Shown: positions 1-6,132, counted from the stretch's first letter. The stretch is DNA of 6,871 nt from Acidobacteriota bacterium (GCA_031254095.1 JAIRVC010000062.1:1-6871); one strand, 5' to 3'. Made by a program: numbers and translations. Notes: a model not told the origin generated them from the letters alone.

Positions 1-5
1 CTGGA

Positions 6-30
6 TGGCCGGACATTTTCGATCCGGCCA
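6..30 (-). terminator. GC-rich hairpin downstream of the TonB-like gene; possible terminator
   Basis: An exact 8-bp inverted repeat, TGGCCGGA at 6-13 and TCCGGCCA at 23-30, encloses a 9-nt loop. It lies 33 nt past the stop codon of the minus-strand TonB-like gene, where a transcript end would be expected. No T-run follows the stem on the minus strand, so it does not meet the full pattern of an intrinsic terminator. It could instead be a 3'-protective stem or part of a dispersed palindrome. Confidence 0.4.
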
Positions 31-63
31 AAGTAGTATGCGCAGAAAAACGGCGGATGCGTC

Positions 64-981
64 TTACCTTATGGGCGGAGGCCCAGGAAGGTCGAACGTA
101 ACATCAATGGTAATCGGAAATACAATTGGAACGCCATCGCGCGTCGCCGGAGAAAATTTCCATGATTCTTCAATAGTCCTGACAGCGTTGTCATCCAGAC
201 CCGCTCCCAGGGGTTTTAAAATATCCGTGACCTTTACATTCCCATCTTCGTTAATAACGGCCCTTAAAGCTATCCAGCCTGCTACCCGGGCATTGCGGGC
301 TTCTTCCGTATATCCAGGTTGCAAAGGATATTTTTGCAATTGGGGCTCCTTAATGTTTTTGTCATTAAGTATATATTTTGTTTCTTGCCGGACCTGTTTT
401 GTATTTGGCACAAAAACCGCAGGAGCGACCGTTTTGAAATCGGCCTGTATGGTTTTTCTCCAATAATGTGGAGCGAAATCCGCAAGAGATTCATCGCTTT
501 TCAGAAAAACTTTGTATATGGATGCCAGAATTCCAGGCAGGTCTTTTTGTTCAGGCGAGCGGCCTATTTCAATTTTTATATTTTTTGGAGCGTGAATGAG
601 CGCCGGCCTGTTTTCCGAATCGCTGTAAGTCCAATAAAGTCGCTTTCCCGATATTGTTACGCTCTTTTTTGAGACGTTGATTTTTTCCGGTTCAAAATAC
701 GCGTTTGTAGTCCATGAGCCGGGCTCTCCGCCGGAAATCAGTTCGCCTTCGGAATTGTATTTCAGCTTGCTGCCGGAATAGAAATGCCTGATTGCCATAG
801 TCGCATTTTTTAATTCCGCCTCAAGCTGTTTCTGAATGTCTTTGTCGCTGATTGTTTGCGCGTTCAGCAAAGGCATGGGAACGCACAGCGCAAGCATGAA
901 CAGAAACGCCGCCGAAAAAAACAGGGATCGTTTTGATTCCGGTTTCAGAGCGTCGTCGGCAAGAATGTTTACAGCAGCCAT
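64..981 (-). CDS. TonB-family protein (energy transducer-like, C-terminal TonB domain)
   Basis: A 305-residue protein. Residues about 18-41 form a hydrophobic stretch (LFFSAAFLFMLALCV) ending in LLNAQ, which is either a signal peptide or the inner-membrane anchor typical of TonB. Residues about 217-297 match a TonB C-terminal domain: YPLQPGYTEEARNARVAG, then INEDGNV, PLGAGLDDNAV, and WKFSPATRDGVPI with a final beta strand. In the family this domain contacts the TonB box of outer-membrane receptors and transmits the proton-motive force supplied by ExbB/ExbD. The usual long Pro/Lys-rich spacer is absent. In its place is a globular-looking middle region (about 60-180, with FYSGSKLKY and RLYW) that I associate with acidobacterial TonB-domain proteins. 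Because the spacer is missing and no exbB/exbD or receptor gene is adjacent, true energy transduction is unproven. The ATG at 981 is preceded on the minus strand by GGGGAG (988-993) at 6-nt spacing, which supports this start. It lies 32 nt after the XdhC gene on the same strand, so co-transcription is possible. Confidence 0.87.
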   Translation of the reverse strand: MAAVNILADDALKPESKRSLFFSAAFLFMLALCVPMPLLNAQTISDKDIQKQLEAELKNATMAIRHFYSGSKLKYNSEGELISGGEPGSWTTNAYFEPEKINVSKKSVTISGKRLYWTYSDSENRPALIHAPKNIKIEIGRSPEQKDLPGILASIYKVFLKSDESLADFAPHYWRKTIQADFKTVAPAVFVPNTKQVRQETKYILNDKNIKEPQLQKYPLQPGYTEEARNARVAGWIALRAVINEDGNVKVTDILKPLGAGLDDNAVRTIEESWKFSPATRDGVPIVFPITIDVTFDLPGPPPIR

Positions 982-1013
982 TTTTTGCTCCCCTGAGGCA
1001 ATTGCTTCAAAAA

Positions 1014-2129
1014 TTACATGGTTTCTTTGCGTGATTTTGCGCTGCCGCCGCGGCGGACTTTGACAAGTTCGGCGGCGATGGCGAGCGCGATCTCCTCCGG
1101 AGATTCCGCCTGAATGTCAAGGCCAATAGGCGCGTGAACGCGATTTAACAATTCCTCTGAAATTCCTTCCTCATCGCGGAACCGGATAAAACACGCTTTG
1201 ACGCGGCGCCGGCTGCCGATCATGCCGATGTATTTCGCCTTGCTGTGAATTACCGCCCTAAGACAGGGTTCGTCAAACTGATGCCCGCGCGTGATCAGCA
1301 CGATGTAAGTTTGCGGCGTGATCTCAAGACTGCCGAGGGTTTCGGCCATGTCGCCTGTCAGCACTTCGTCGGCGTTCGGGAATCGCTCGCGGTTGGCGTA
1401 AATAACACGATCGTCCAGCACCGTGGTATGAAATCCCAGAATTTTTGTAAACTGGACAAGCGGAATCGCAAGATGTCCCGCGCCGACGATGACGGCCCTG
1501 CGCGCGGCCACCATGACTTCAAAGAAAACCTCGGCTTTGCGCCCGCCGGAAAGTTCCAGCGCGACCCGCAGGCAGTCTTCGCGTTCCTGGCGGACGGCGG
1601 CTTCCTTCAAAATCGCCGCCTGAAGTTCCTGATTCCGGATGTTTCCGCGGCAGACTTCGCCGTTGCGCACCAGGCATTTATCTCCCGGCGCGATATCGTC
1701 GAATCCGTCCGCTGAAAGTACCGACGCAAGAACCGCCGCGTTTCCCGTCTTTGAAATTTCTTCCAGCTCTATGGCAAGTTTTAACGCGATGTCGGCGTCC
1801 CCGCTTCCACCGCTCCCGCCGTTCCCGCCGTTCCATGGATCAATAAAAGCGTCAAGCACGCCGCCGCAGACGGCGGGGCTGTCTGATTCGATGTCGTCCA
1901 GAAGCTCCACCTTTACCATTTCCGGTTTTCGGGAGCGAATGGCTTCCACCGCCCGGCGGCGCACTTCCGCCTCGCCGCAGCCGCCGCCGATAGTGCCCAG
2001 AATTTCACCCGCCGCCGTAACGACCATCTTTGCGCCGACCTCCCTTGGCGTTGAGCCAAGCGTCGATACGATAGTGGTTATGGCGAGCGTCTCGCCGTCC
2101 TGCAAAAGCTGTTTTATCTGTTCATACAT
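1014..2129 (-). CDS. xdhC: XdhC/CoxI-family molybdenum-enzyme maturation protein
   Basis: A 371-residue, full-length XdhC/CoxI-family protein. Family members bind and protect the molybdenum cofactor, help its sulfuration, and insert it into xanthine dehydrogenase-type enzymes in the cytoplasm. The N-terminal XdhC_CoxI domain (about 1-98) shows GSTPREVGAKMVV (25-37), GTIGGGCGEAEV (45-56) and AVCGGVLDAFIDPW (86-99). The C-terminal Rossmann-like domain (about 210-358) begins with AVIVGAGHLA (212-221) and carries LDDR (238-241), ITRGHQFDE (279-287), YIGMIGSRRR (300-309) and IGLDIQAESPEEIA (335-348). A low-complexity Gly/Ser/Asn stretch (residues 100-110, NGGNGGSGGSG) sits just after the first domain and is probably a flexible linker. 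The ATG at 2129 has only a weak purine-rich ribosome site (AAGGGCGG) upstream. No xanthine dehydrogenase or CO dehydrogenase subunit gene lies in the window, so the client enzyme must be encoded elsewhere or to the left. Confidence 0.93.
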   Translation of the reverse strand: MYEQIKQLLQDGETLAITTIVSTLGSTPREVGAKMVVTAAGEILGTIGGGCGEAEVRRRAVEAIRSRKPEMVKVELLDDIESDSPAVCGGVLDAFIDPWNGGNGGSGGSGDADIALKLAIELEEISKTGNAAVLASVLSADGFDDIAPGDKCLVRNGEVCRGNIRNQELQAAILKEAAVRQEREDCLRVALELSGGRKAEVFFEVMVAARRAVIVGAGHLAIPLVQFTKILGFHTTVLDDRVIYANRERFPNADEVLTGDMAETLGSLEITPQTYIVLITRGHQFDEPCLRAVIHSKAKYIGMIGSRRRVKACFIRFRDEEGISEELLNRVHAPIGLDIQAESPEEIALAIAAELVKVRRGGSAKSRKETM

Positions 2130-2220
2130 AATTTCGCCGCCCTTTCTATTTCGTATTAAAAACTTGCGATAGAACCACTTTTTACACGATACCGCCGCCG
2201 CAGGCCAGTGAAATTTAAGC

Positions 2221-2266
2221 GGCGCGCATTTACCTTACGCGCCCGTTTTCGCCGCCTCGCGGCGAA
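2221..2266. repeat. Two adjacent GC-rich hairpins in the divergent spacer
   Basis: The first hairpin pairs GGCGCG (2221-2226) with CGCGCC (2238-2243) around an 11-nt loop. The second is an exact 8-bp stem, TTCGCCGC (2248-2255) with GCGGCGAA (2259-2266), around a 3-nt loop. They lie in the 263-nt spacer between the divergent xdhC-like gene and the first condensation-domain gene. No T-run follows either stem, so a simple terminator reading is weak. They may form structured 5' leader RNA for the plus-strand operon or be a REP-like palindrome. I saw no convincing sigma-70 promoter in the spacer by eye. Confidence 0.45.
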
Positions 2267-2392
2267 GCTCATGAAATGTCCGGAACAATTTCGGGAAAAA
2301 ATTTCAGAAAATTTGAATCGCCGCGAAATTATCGCGCTTGTCGCGAAACAATAATGACGAAACATCGCTGTTTAAATGGAAACAAAAATTCT

Positions 2393-3808
2393 ATGGAAAT
2401 GCTGATTAATCAGGATATTCAAAACGACATGCCGTGTCGCCTGGCGAATCTCGAAAAATCGCGTTTTTACGTTGCCGCCTCCTCCGCGAATCGCGCGCCG
2501 CTGTTTAATCGTTTCCTCTGGAAGGATTATTCGAACCGCGTTATGGAGGCAGGCACCGCAAACGCTCCGCATATTGTGGCGCGCCGTACCGGCGAGATGC
2601 TGACGGATTCGCTGCTGAGAAGCATTGATTTTTTGCTGGAACGCCACGATGTTCTCAACTGTTCCATAGAGGCGGCCGATGGAAATCTTTACCTTGTCCG
2701 CCGCGAAAAAAGGCCTGCGGCATTTCGCGAAGTTGTGGTTGCCGGTGAAACGAAAGAGGAGCGGGAAGACGAAGCGTATCGTATCGCCAACAGCATGGTT
2801 TGGGAAGAATACGATTTGGAAAACGGCCCGTTGTACCGGGTGTTTCTCATCAGGCTCTCCGCTACCGAATATATATTAGGCGTAGCGCTGCATCACGCTA
2901 TAGGCGATTTGCTTTCCATAGGCATCATGTTTCAGGAATTGCTTTCCATCTATGGTTCCGTTGCGCTTTGCGCTCCGCTCCGTTTATCGCCGGTACGCCT
3001 GCGATATATGGACTATCTATCGTCGATGGAATCATGGTCGTCCGGTACGGCTTGCGGGGAATATCTGCGATACTGGAAGGACAAACTCCGGTCATCGCCG
3101 GTGACAGGCTTACCGTCAGATGGAAAACGGCCTTTGTATTACGCGGGTCAGGAATCAACCGGAGAATCGAAATTCCTGCTTGATGCCGAGGCATCAAGCG
3201 ATCTGAAAAAAATCGCGGTACGGTTAAAAACAACGCTGTTTACTGTATTGCTCGCGATATACAAAATCGCCCTTTGGCGCATGACCGGGCAGGAAGAACC
3301 GGTTGTCGTCACCCTTTATGCCGGACGGCTCAATGCCGGATTTCAGAACGCCATCGGAAATTTTGCCCTGGAAGCGGCATACAAAACATGTCTTTCCGGG
3401 AACCCCGATTTTATGGAACTGGCCGGCCGCGTAACGCGCGCGATGAACGAAGCCCACCTGCGCCAGCCTGTCCCGCTGGATTGGGCGCGGCGCGCTTTGG
3501 CGGAAGAAGGCGTCCACTTTTGCGCGCCGGGTATAAATTTTATATCCGCAGGCGACGGTCGCGCGCGGAATCATTTGGAATCGCGCCAGTTAAAATTTAC
3601 TCCTCCGGGCGCAAGGCATGGTTGCCACGGATTTCCGGCCGCCTGCGCCATAGAGTTCCGGGACGGAGACGGCGTCATAGAAGGTTCGATGGTGTACAGA
3701 AACGACTTGTATGAGGAATCAACCATACGCGCATTTATTAATTGTTTCATTCAGACGGCATACGGCGCGATCAGGTTTCCGGAGAAAGGATTGGTTTCCG
3801 CCGGCTGA
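2393..3808 (+). CDS. Free-standing NRPS-type condensation-domain protein (C1)
   Basis: A 471-residue protein spanning one condensation (C) domain with no attached adenylation or carrier domain. The C-domain family (chloramphenicol acetyltransferase fold) joins a carrier-bound acyl or aminoacyl donor to an acceptor amine or hydroxyl. Visible landmarks are an RHDVL segment (84-88), the core HHAIGDLLS (167-175) corresponding to HHxxxDG, YWKDKL (227-232), AGRLNAGFQNAIGNF (310-324) matching the GR...IGxF latch region, and a C-terminal YRNDLYEESTIRAF (435-448). The catalytic second His (H168) and D172 are present, but the Gly after Asp is Leu. I chose ATG 2393 because C-domain similarity begins about 12 residues later; in-frame ATGs at 2276 and 2354 would add poorly supported N-terminal sequence, and none of the starts has a strong ribosome site. 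It is followed on the same strand, 129 nt on, by the peptide genes. Its role could be acyl transfer, peptide modification, or a non-catalytic C-like function. Confidence 0.85.
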   Translation: MEMLINQDIQNDMPCRLANLEKSRFYVAASSANRAPLFNRFLWKDYSNRVMEAGTANAPHIVARRTGEMLTDSLLRSIDFLLERHDVLNCSIEAADGNLYLVRREKRPAAFREVVVAGETKEEREDEAYRIANSMVWEEYDLENGPLYRVFLIRLSATEYILGVALHHAIGDLLSIGIMFQELLSIYGSVALCAPLRLSPVRLRYMDYLSSMESWSSGTACGEYLRYWKDKLRSSPVTGLPSDGKRPLYYAGQESTGESKFLLDAEASSDLKKIAVRLKTTLFTVLLAIYKIALWRMTGQEEPVVVTLYAGRLNAGFQNAIGNFALEAAYKTCLSGNPDFMELAGRVTRAMNEAHLRQPVPLDWARRALAEEGVHFCAPGINFISAGDGRARNHLESRQLKFTPPGARHGCHGFPAACAIEFRDGDGVIEGSMVYRNDLYEESTIRAFINCFIQTAYGAIRFPEKGLVSAG

Positions 3809-3926
3809 ATCGTTTGAACAGAATCCTTAGTGAAAATGGCGATTCGGCGTATGGCAGCGTTCAGGTAGGAAAGGAGGCGATCAGGCTGCAAATGTGTGTA
3901 AATTCAAAAGACAATTAATCAATTTT

Positions 3927-3933
3927 GGAGGTG
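3927..3933 (+). promoter_or_regulatory. Strong ribosome binding site for peptide gene 1
   Basis: GGAGGTG lies just upstream of ATG 3938, with 6 nt between GGAGG and the start codon. It fixes the start of this small gene and supports its being translated. The rest of the 129-nt spacer after C1 (3809-3926) shows no clear promoter or terminator. Confidence 0.8.
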
Positions 3934-3937
3934 TATC

Positions 3938-4132
3938 ATGCGTGAGCTGACATTTGAAGAAGTGGATCAGATAGGAGGAGGAAATCCGGTACTAAAAGAA
4001 CTCCTTAAGTGGGCAGTGGCGGCGGTTGCGGATTATGTGTGGGATAACAAGGATCCTTATATCGACACCCTTATCCGTTATACCGCGCAATATGGGGGGC
4101 TTTATACCCCGATATACGGGCAGGGCTCCTAG
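3938..4132 (+). CDS. Double-glycine-leader peptide 1 (bacteriocin-like precursor)
   Basis: A 64-residue precursor. The leader MRELTFEEVDQIGGG (1-15) fits the double-glycine (bacteriocin-type) leader pattern in which a C39-type peptidase domain cuts after GG; the expected core is then about 49 residues (16-64). The core starts with a probable amphipathic helix (about 17-36, NPVLKELLKWAVAAVADYVW), followed by DNKDPY and a Tyr/Gly-rich tail with LIRYTAQYGGLYTP (45-58) ending YGQGS. There are no cysteines and few Ser/Thr, so lanthionine or disulfide chemistry is unlikely. The strong ribosome site at 3927-3933 and two paralogues downstream show it is a real gene. The tail is almost identical to that of peptide 3. 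It could be an antimicrobial peptide or the precursor of a modified product; no exporter or leader peptidase is in the window. Confidence 0.85.
   Translation: MRELTFEEVDQIGGGNPVLKELLKWAVAAVADYVWDNKDPYIDTLIRYTAQYGGLYTPIYGQGS
4070..4132 (+). repeat. Paralogous 3' end shared with peptide gene 3 (copy A)
   Basis: The last 20 codons plus stop of peptide gene 1 align without gaps to 4731-4793 in peptide gene 3. The encoded residues differ at one position (Ile/Val), while seven other codons differ synonymously. The similarity is therefore held at the protein level and is not a fresh DNA duplication. Confidence 0.9.
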
Positions 4133-4144
4133 TACTTCATATTC

Positions 4145-4304
4145 TAAGGAAACGCTGATTAATTGTCTGCGCGGGATGAAGTGCGAGGCGCACGGAGCCG
4201 AGGAACCGAGGCACATATCAAAGATATGTTGAGGTTGCGAGCACCGCGCCGCCGTAAACAATTTGGCAATTCGCCCGCGCAGGCAATTAATCAGCGTTTC
4301 CCTA
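4145..4304 (+). mobile_element. MITE-like element, copy 1, with 31-bp terminal inverted repeats
   Basis: A 160-bp non-coding element. The left end (4145-4175) and the reverse complement of the right end (4274-4304) match over 31 bp with only about two mismatches; both contain GGAAACGCTGATTAATTG. Each end carries TA, consistent with TA target duplication as made by IS630/Tc1-mariner-type transposases (the family assignment is inference). The interior is structured, including ACATATC-AAA-GATATGT (4214-4230), a 7-bp stem with a 3-nt loop. A second copy lies inverted at 4810-4958. It falls between peptide genes 1 and 2, so its RNA could form a long hairpin within the operon transcript and affect processing or relative expression. 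Confidence 0.85.
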
Positions 4305-4321
4305 AAACAATTTTTCAAATC

Positions 4322-4327
4322 AGGAGG
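4322..4327 (+). promoter_or_regulatory. Ribosome binding site that fixes the start of peptide gene 2
   Basis: AGGAGG with 7-nt spacing precedes ATG 4335. An in-frame ATG at 4263 lies inside the MITE right end and would add 24 residues ahead of the leader. The ribosome site and the alignment of MRELTFEE with the other two peptides both select 4335. Confidence 0.85.
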
Positions 4328-4334
4328 ATATGTT

Positions 4335-4586
4335 ATGCGAGAATTGACATTCGAGGAAATGGATCAGATAGGAGGCGGAGGAAATTCTGTAACAGACGGC
4401 ATCATCAGATGGGCTGTCGGCAAAGTTTTGGATTTAACATGGAACAACAGAGAGGCCATACTTAGTCATATGCTGGCAGGTTTTGCCGGGATGGCGCAGG
4501 GGATAGCCGCCGATGCGGCGTTAATGGAGTATATGTTTTTCAGCGGCGGGAACAATGGCGGACCGTACGTCTTTTACGTCAGTTAA
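4335..4586 (+). CDS. Double-glycine-leader peptide 2 (bacteriocin-like precursor)
   Basis: An 83-residue precursor. The leader MRELTFEEMDQIGGG (1-15) is nearly the same as in peptide 1; the expected core is about 68 residues. The core has a first segment related to peptide 1 (IIRWAVGKVLDLTWNNREA, 23-41), then a hydrophobic, small-residue-rich helix (about 42-69) containing LAGFAGMAQGIAADAA with a GxxxG motif (GMAQG), and a Gly/Asn-rich end SGGNNGGPYVFYVS. GxxxG motifs are common in two-peptide class IIb bacteriocins, where they mediate helix-helix pairing; that comparison is an analogy. It lacks the LIRYTAQYGG tail of peptides 1 and 3 but also ends in Ser. It contains no cysteine. Peptide gene 3 follows after 21 nt, so the two are probably translated from one transcript. 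Confidence 0.84.
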   Translation: MRELTFEEMDQIGGGGNSVTDGIIRWAVGKVLDLTWNNREAILSHMLAGFAGMAQGIAADAALMEYMFFSGGNNGGPYVFYVS

Positions 4587-4607
4587 CAGGAGCGAGGCAG
4601 GAATATT

Positions 4608-4793
4608 ATGCGAGAATTAACATTTGAAGAAATGGACAGTGTAAGCGGAGGATTTTTTGATTTTGGGCCCAATCTTTTTAAAGTGGCCGTGGAATATCTG
4701 TTGGATAACAGGGAGGCTTATTTCAACGCCCTTATCCGCTATACCGCGCAATATGGAGGGCTTTATACTCCAGTGTACGGGCAAGGTTCATAG
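4608..4793 (+). CDS. Double-glycine-leader peptide 3 (bacteriocin-like precursor)
   Basis: A 61-residue precursor with leader MRELTFEEMDSVSGG (1-15), the most canonical double-glycine leader of the three, and an expected core of about 46 residues. The core begins FFDFGPNLFKVAVEYLLDNREAY, split here as FFDFGPNLFKVAV (16-28) and EYLLDNREAY (29-38), and ends in a tail with LIRYTAQYGGLYTP (42-55) and YGQGS, matching peptide 1 at 19 of 20 positions. The DN(R/K)(E/D) motif ahead of the tail is also shared with peptide 1 and loosely with peptide 2 (NNRE). There is no cysteine. AGGA (4599-4602) gives a modest ribosome site 5 nt before the ATG. Peptides 1 and 3 look like variants of one effector and peptide 2 like a diverged partner. 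Confidence 0.85.
   Translation: MRELTFEEMDSVSGGFFDFGPNLFKVAVEYLLDNREAYFNALIRYTAQYGGLYTPVYGQGS
4731..4793 (+). repeat. Paralogous 3' end shared with peptide gene 1 (copy B)
   Basis: This is the counterpart of 4070-4132. Synonymous differences fall in codons for Arg, Gly, Thr, Pro, Gln, Gly and Ser; the only replacement is Ile to Val. Both copies stop with TAG. Confidence 0.9.
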
Positions 4794-4809
4794 CACGGCC
4801 TGACAGCGT

Positions 4810-4958
4810 TAAGGAAACGCTGATTAATTGCCTGAGCGGGCGAATTGCTTCGTTGCTCGGTGCTCGTAACCTCAACATATTTCTCTATATGTCTCGGTTC
4901 CTGCGCTCCGTGCGCCTCGCACTTCATCCCGCGCAGACAATTAATCAGTGTTTCCTTA
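4810..4958 (-). mobile_element. MITE-like element, copy 2, inverted relative to copy 1
   Basis: A 149-bp element whose reverse complement matches copy 1 from end to end. The first 54 nt differ at about one position and the centre carries small indels. The terminal inverted repeats are at 4810-4840 and 4928-4958, each with an outer TA. The central stem is kept in altered form: ACATAT (4874-4879) pairs with ATATGT (4886-4891). The shorter length comes from a deletion near the inner edge of one arm. It lies between peptide gene 3 and the CPBP protease gene. Short open frames inside both copies have no ribosome site and are not genes. Confidence 0.85.
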
Positions 4959-5050
4959 AGGAATCGGCAGTCTGGAAAACAAAAACTTAAAATGTATCCA
5001 GGCTGCCGGTTTAACAGGCATTTAATTATCGCTTGCAAAACGGGAATAAA

Positions 5051-5851
5051 ATGAATCGTTTATTGGCTTACAGTCCAAATCTTAAACAATCGTGGATGCT
5101 GACGTTTATCATTATCGCGAGTTCGTTTGTTGAAGTTTTGGCGAGCAGAATTATTCAGTATACCGGAGCGGCAACGCCGGAATGGGCGGAGTTGTCGGGC
5201 ATGGTGTTGAGTTATGCTGTTCTGGCGCCGATTGTCGTTCGTCTGGGTAAAGGCGACAGTTATGCACCGGCGGCGGGTCCGGGACTGCCGCCATTGCTGT
5301 GGTTCCTGCTTGTGCCCTTCGCATTGTCGATCGGCCTTTTGACAAAACCGCTTACGGCGTGGATTCCCATGCCGGATATACTGATACAAATGATGGCGGA
5401 AGTATTCCAGAGTAATCTGTCTACTTTTTTGAAACTCGTTGTTATCGCGCCTTTGTGCGAAGAATGGCTGTTCCGCGGTATAATTTTAAAAGGGCTTTTA
5501 GCGCGTTATTCGCCGTTAAAAGGCATTATCTGGTCGGCCGTTATATTTGGCGCGATGCATATTAATCCATGGCAGTTTGTGCCGGCATTTTTCTTAGCGT
5601 TGGCGGCCGGATGGATCTATTGGCGCACCCGGTCGCTTTGGATCTGCATTTTTATGCACGCGGTAATTAACGCTTTTGCATTTCTTTTTATGTTTCTTTT
5701 TCCGGATGCTCCCGACAACACTACTATCGCGGATATTATAAACATTCATTATGTCTATGTATATCTCGCTGTTCTGGCTGTCGGAGCGCTTTCATGGGCA
5801 GGAATAAAACATATTATTTCTTCTAAAATAAATACGGATATGCGGAGGTGA
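5051..5851 (+). CDS. CPBP-family intramembrane glutamic endopeptidase (likely immunity or processing factor)
   Basis: A 266-residue multi-pass membrane protein with about eight hydrophobic segments (roughly 16-36, 50-64, 81-98, 123-136, 157-173, 176-190, 196-217, 234-251). The CPBP/Abi signature is complete: EEWLFR (E137, E138, R142), FGAMH (F166, H170) and HAVIN (H203, N207). These are the residues that form the active site of Rce1-type glutamate proteases. In Gram-positive class II bacteriocin loci, CPBP proteins often give self-immunity, and some CPBP proteins cut membrane-bound peptides; its position right after three double-glycine peptides fits either role. ATG 5051 is preceded by GGGA at 5-nt spacing. 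A TTG at 5033 would add only six residues and has no better ribosome site. The gene ends inside the ribosome site of the carrier gene, so those two are translationally linked. Confidence 0.92.
   Translation: MNRLLAYSPNLKQSWMLTFIIIASSFVEVLASRIIQYTGAATPEWAELSGMVLSYAVLAPIVVRLGKGDSYAPAAGPGLPPLLWFLLVPFALSIGLLTKPLTAWIPMPDILIQMMAEVFQSNLSTFLKLVVIAPLCEEWLFRGIILKGLLARYSPLKGIIWSAVIFGAMHINPWQFVPAFFLALAAGWIYWRTRSLWICIFMHAVINAFAFLFMFLFPDAPDNTTIADIINIHYVYVYLAVLAVGALSWAGIKHIISSKINTDMRR
5844..5848 (+). promoter_or_regulatory. Ribosome binding site overlapping the CPBP gene end
   Basis: GGAGG lies in the last codons of the CPBP gene (its stop TGA is 5849-5851) and 5 nt before ATG 5854 of the carrier gene. This supports ATG 5854 over the GTG at 5848 and suggests translational coupling. 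Confidence 0.8.
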
Positions 5852-5853
5852 TA

Positions 5854-6132
5854 ATGGATTGTCAGGGTCAGGCATTGGCGGCAACTGCCGCATACGAGCC
5901 GCCGCAAGGTGAAATAGAGGAAGAACTGGCGCGGATCTGGTCGGAAATATTAAGAATATCTCCCGTTGGCCGAAACGACGGTTTTTTTGAACTGGGAGGC
6001 GATTCGTTGCTGGCCACGGCGATATTACATAAAATTCAGGATGCGTTCGGTATGGAACTGCCGCTTAGAACCGTTTTTGAATCACAAACAATTAAAGCTT
6101 TGGCGGAAATGATAGATGACATTCGCAAATAA
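5854..6132 (+). CDS. Stand-alone phosphopantetheine carrier protein (PCP/ACP)
   Basis: A 92-residue carrier protein. The attachment site is FELGGDSLLA (45-54), with S51 the serine that takes the 4'-phosphopantetheine arm from a PPTase. The flanks are typical of NRPS peptidyl carrier domains: IEEELARIWSEIL (21-33), FGMELPLRTVFESQTIKALA (65-84). The N-terminal AYEPPQGEIEEEL resembles the linker that normally joins an adenylation domain to its carrier, so this free protein looks derived from a modular NRPS. It would hold an acyl or aminoacyl thioester for the neighbouring condensation proteins. No adenylation enzyme or PPTase is in the window, so loading must come from elsewhere or from downstream. 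Its last 17 nt overlap the next gene. Confidence 0.94.
   Translation: MDCQGQALAATAAYEPPQGEIEEELARIWSEILRISPVGRNDGFFELGGDSLLATAILHKIQDAFGMELPLRTVFESQTIKALAEMIDDIRK

Noticed and set aside
2164..2195. Possible promoter with TTGCGA as -35 in the divergent spacer
   Set aside because: The matching -10 position (CGATAC) is poor; not supportable by eye.
2276..2392. N-terminal extension of the C1 gene (ATG 2276 or 2354)
   Set aside because: The added residues look unlike a C domain, there is no good ribosome site, and they begin right after the hairpins; kept as a possible alternative only.
3804..3848. Inverted repeat at the end of C1 (GAATCG/CGATTC) as a terminator
   Set aside because: The 9-bp stem (one G-T pair) has a 27-nt loop and no T-run, so it is unlikely to terminate transcription.
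3872..3917. AGGAGG at 3872-3877 followed by a short ORF at 3892
   Set aside because: The ATG is too far from the Shine-Dalgarno sequence and the frame closes after eight codons.
4263..4334. N-terminal extension of peptide gene 2
   Set aside because: It is MITE sequence read as protein; AGGAGG and the conserved leader place the start at 4335.
3938..4793. Lanthipeptide or thiopeptide precursors
   Set aside because: No cysteine in any of the three peptides and no lanthionine or azoline enzyme in the window.
4145..4958. CRISPR array
   Set aside because: There are only two copies, they are inverted, far apart and about 150 bp long with terminal inverted repeats; this is a MITE pair.
4763..5054. 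Small open frames on both strands across MITE copy 2
   Set aside because: They arise from the inverted repeats, carry no ribosome sites and repeat the same artefactual peptide in both copies.
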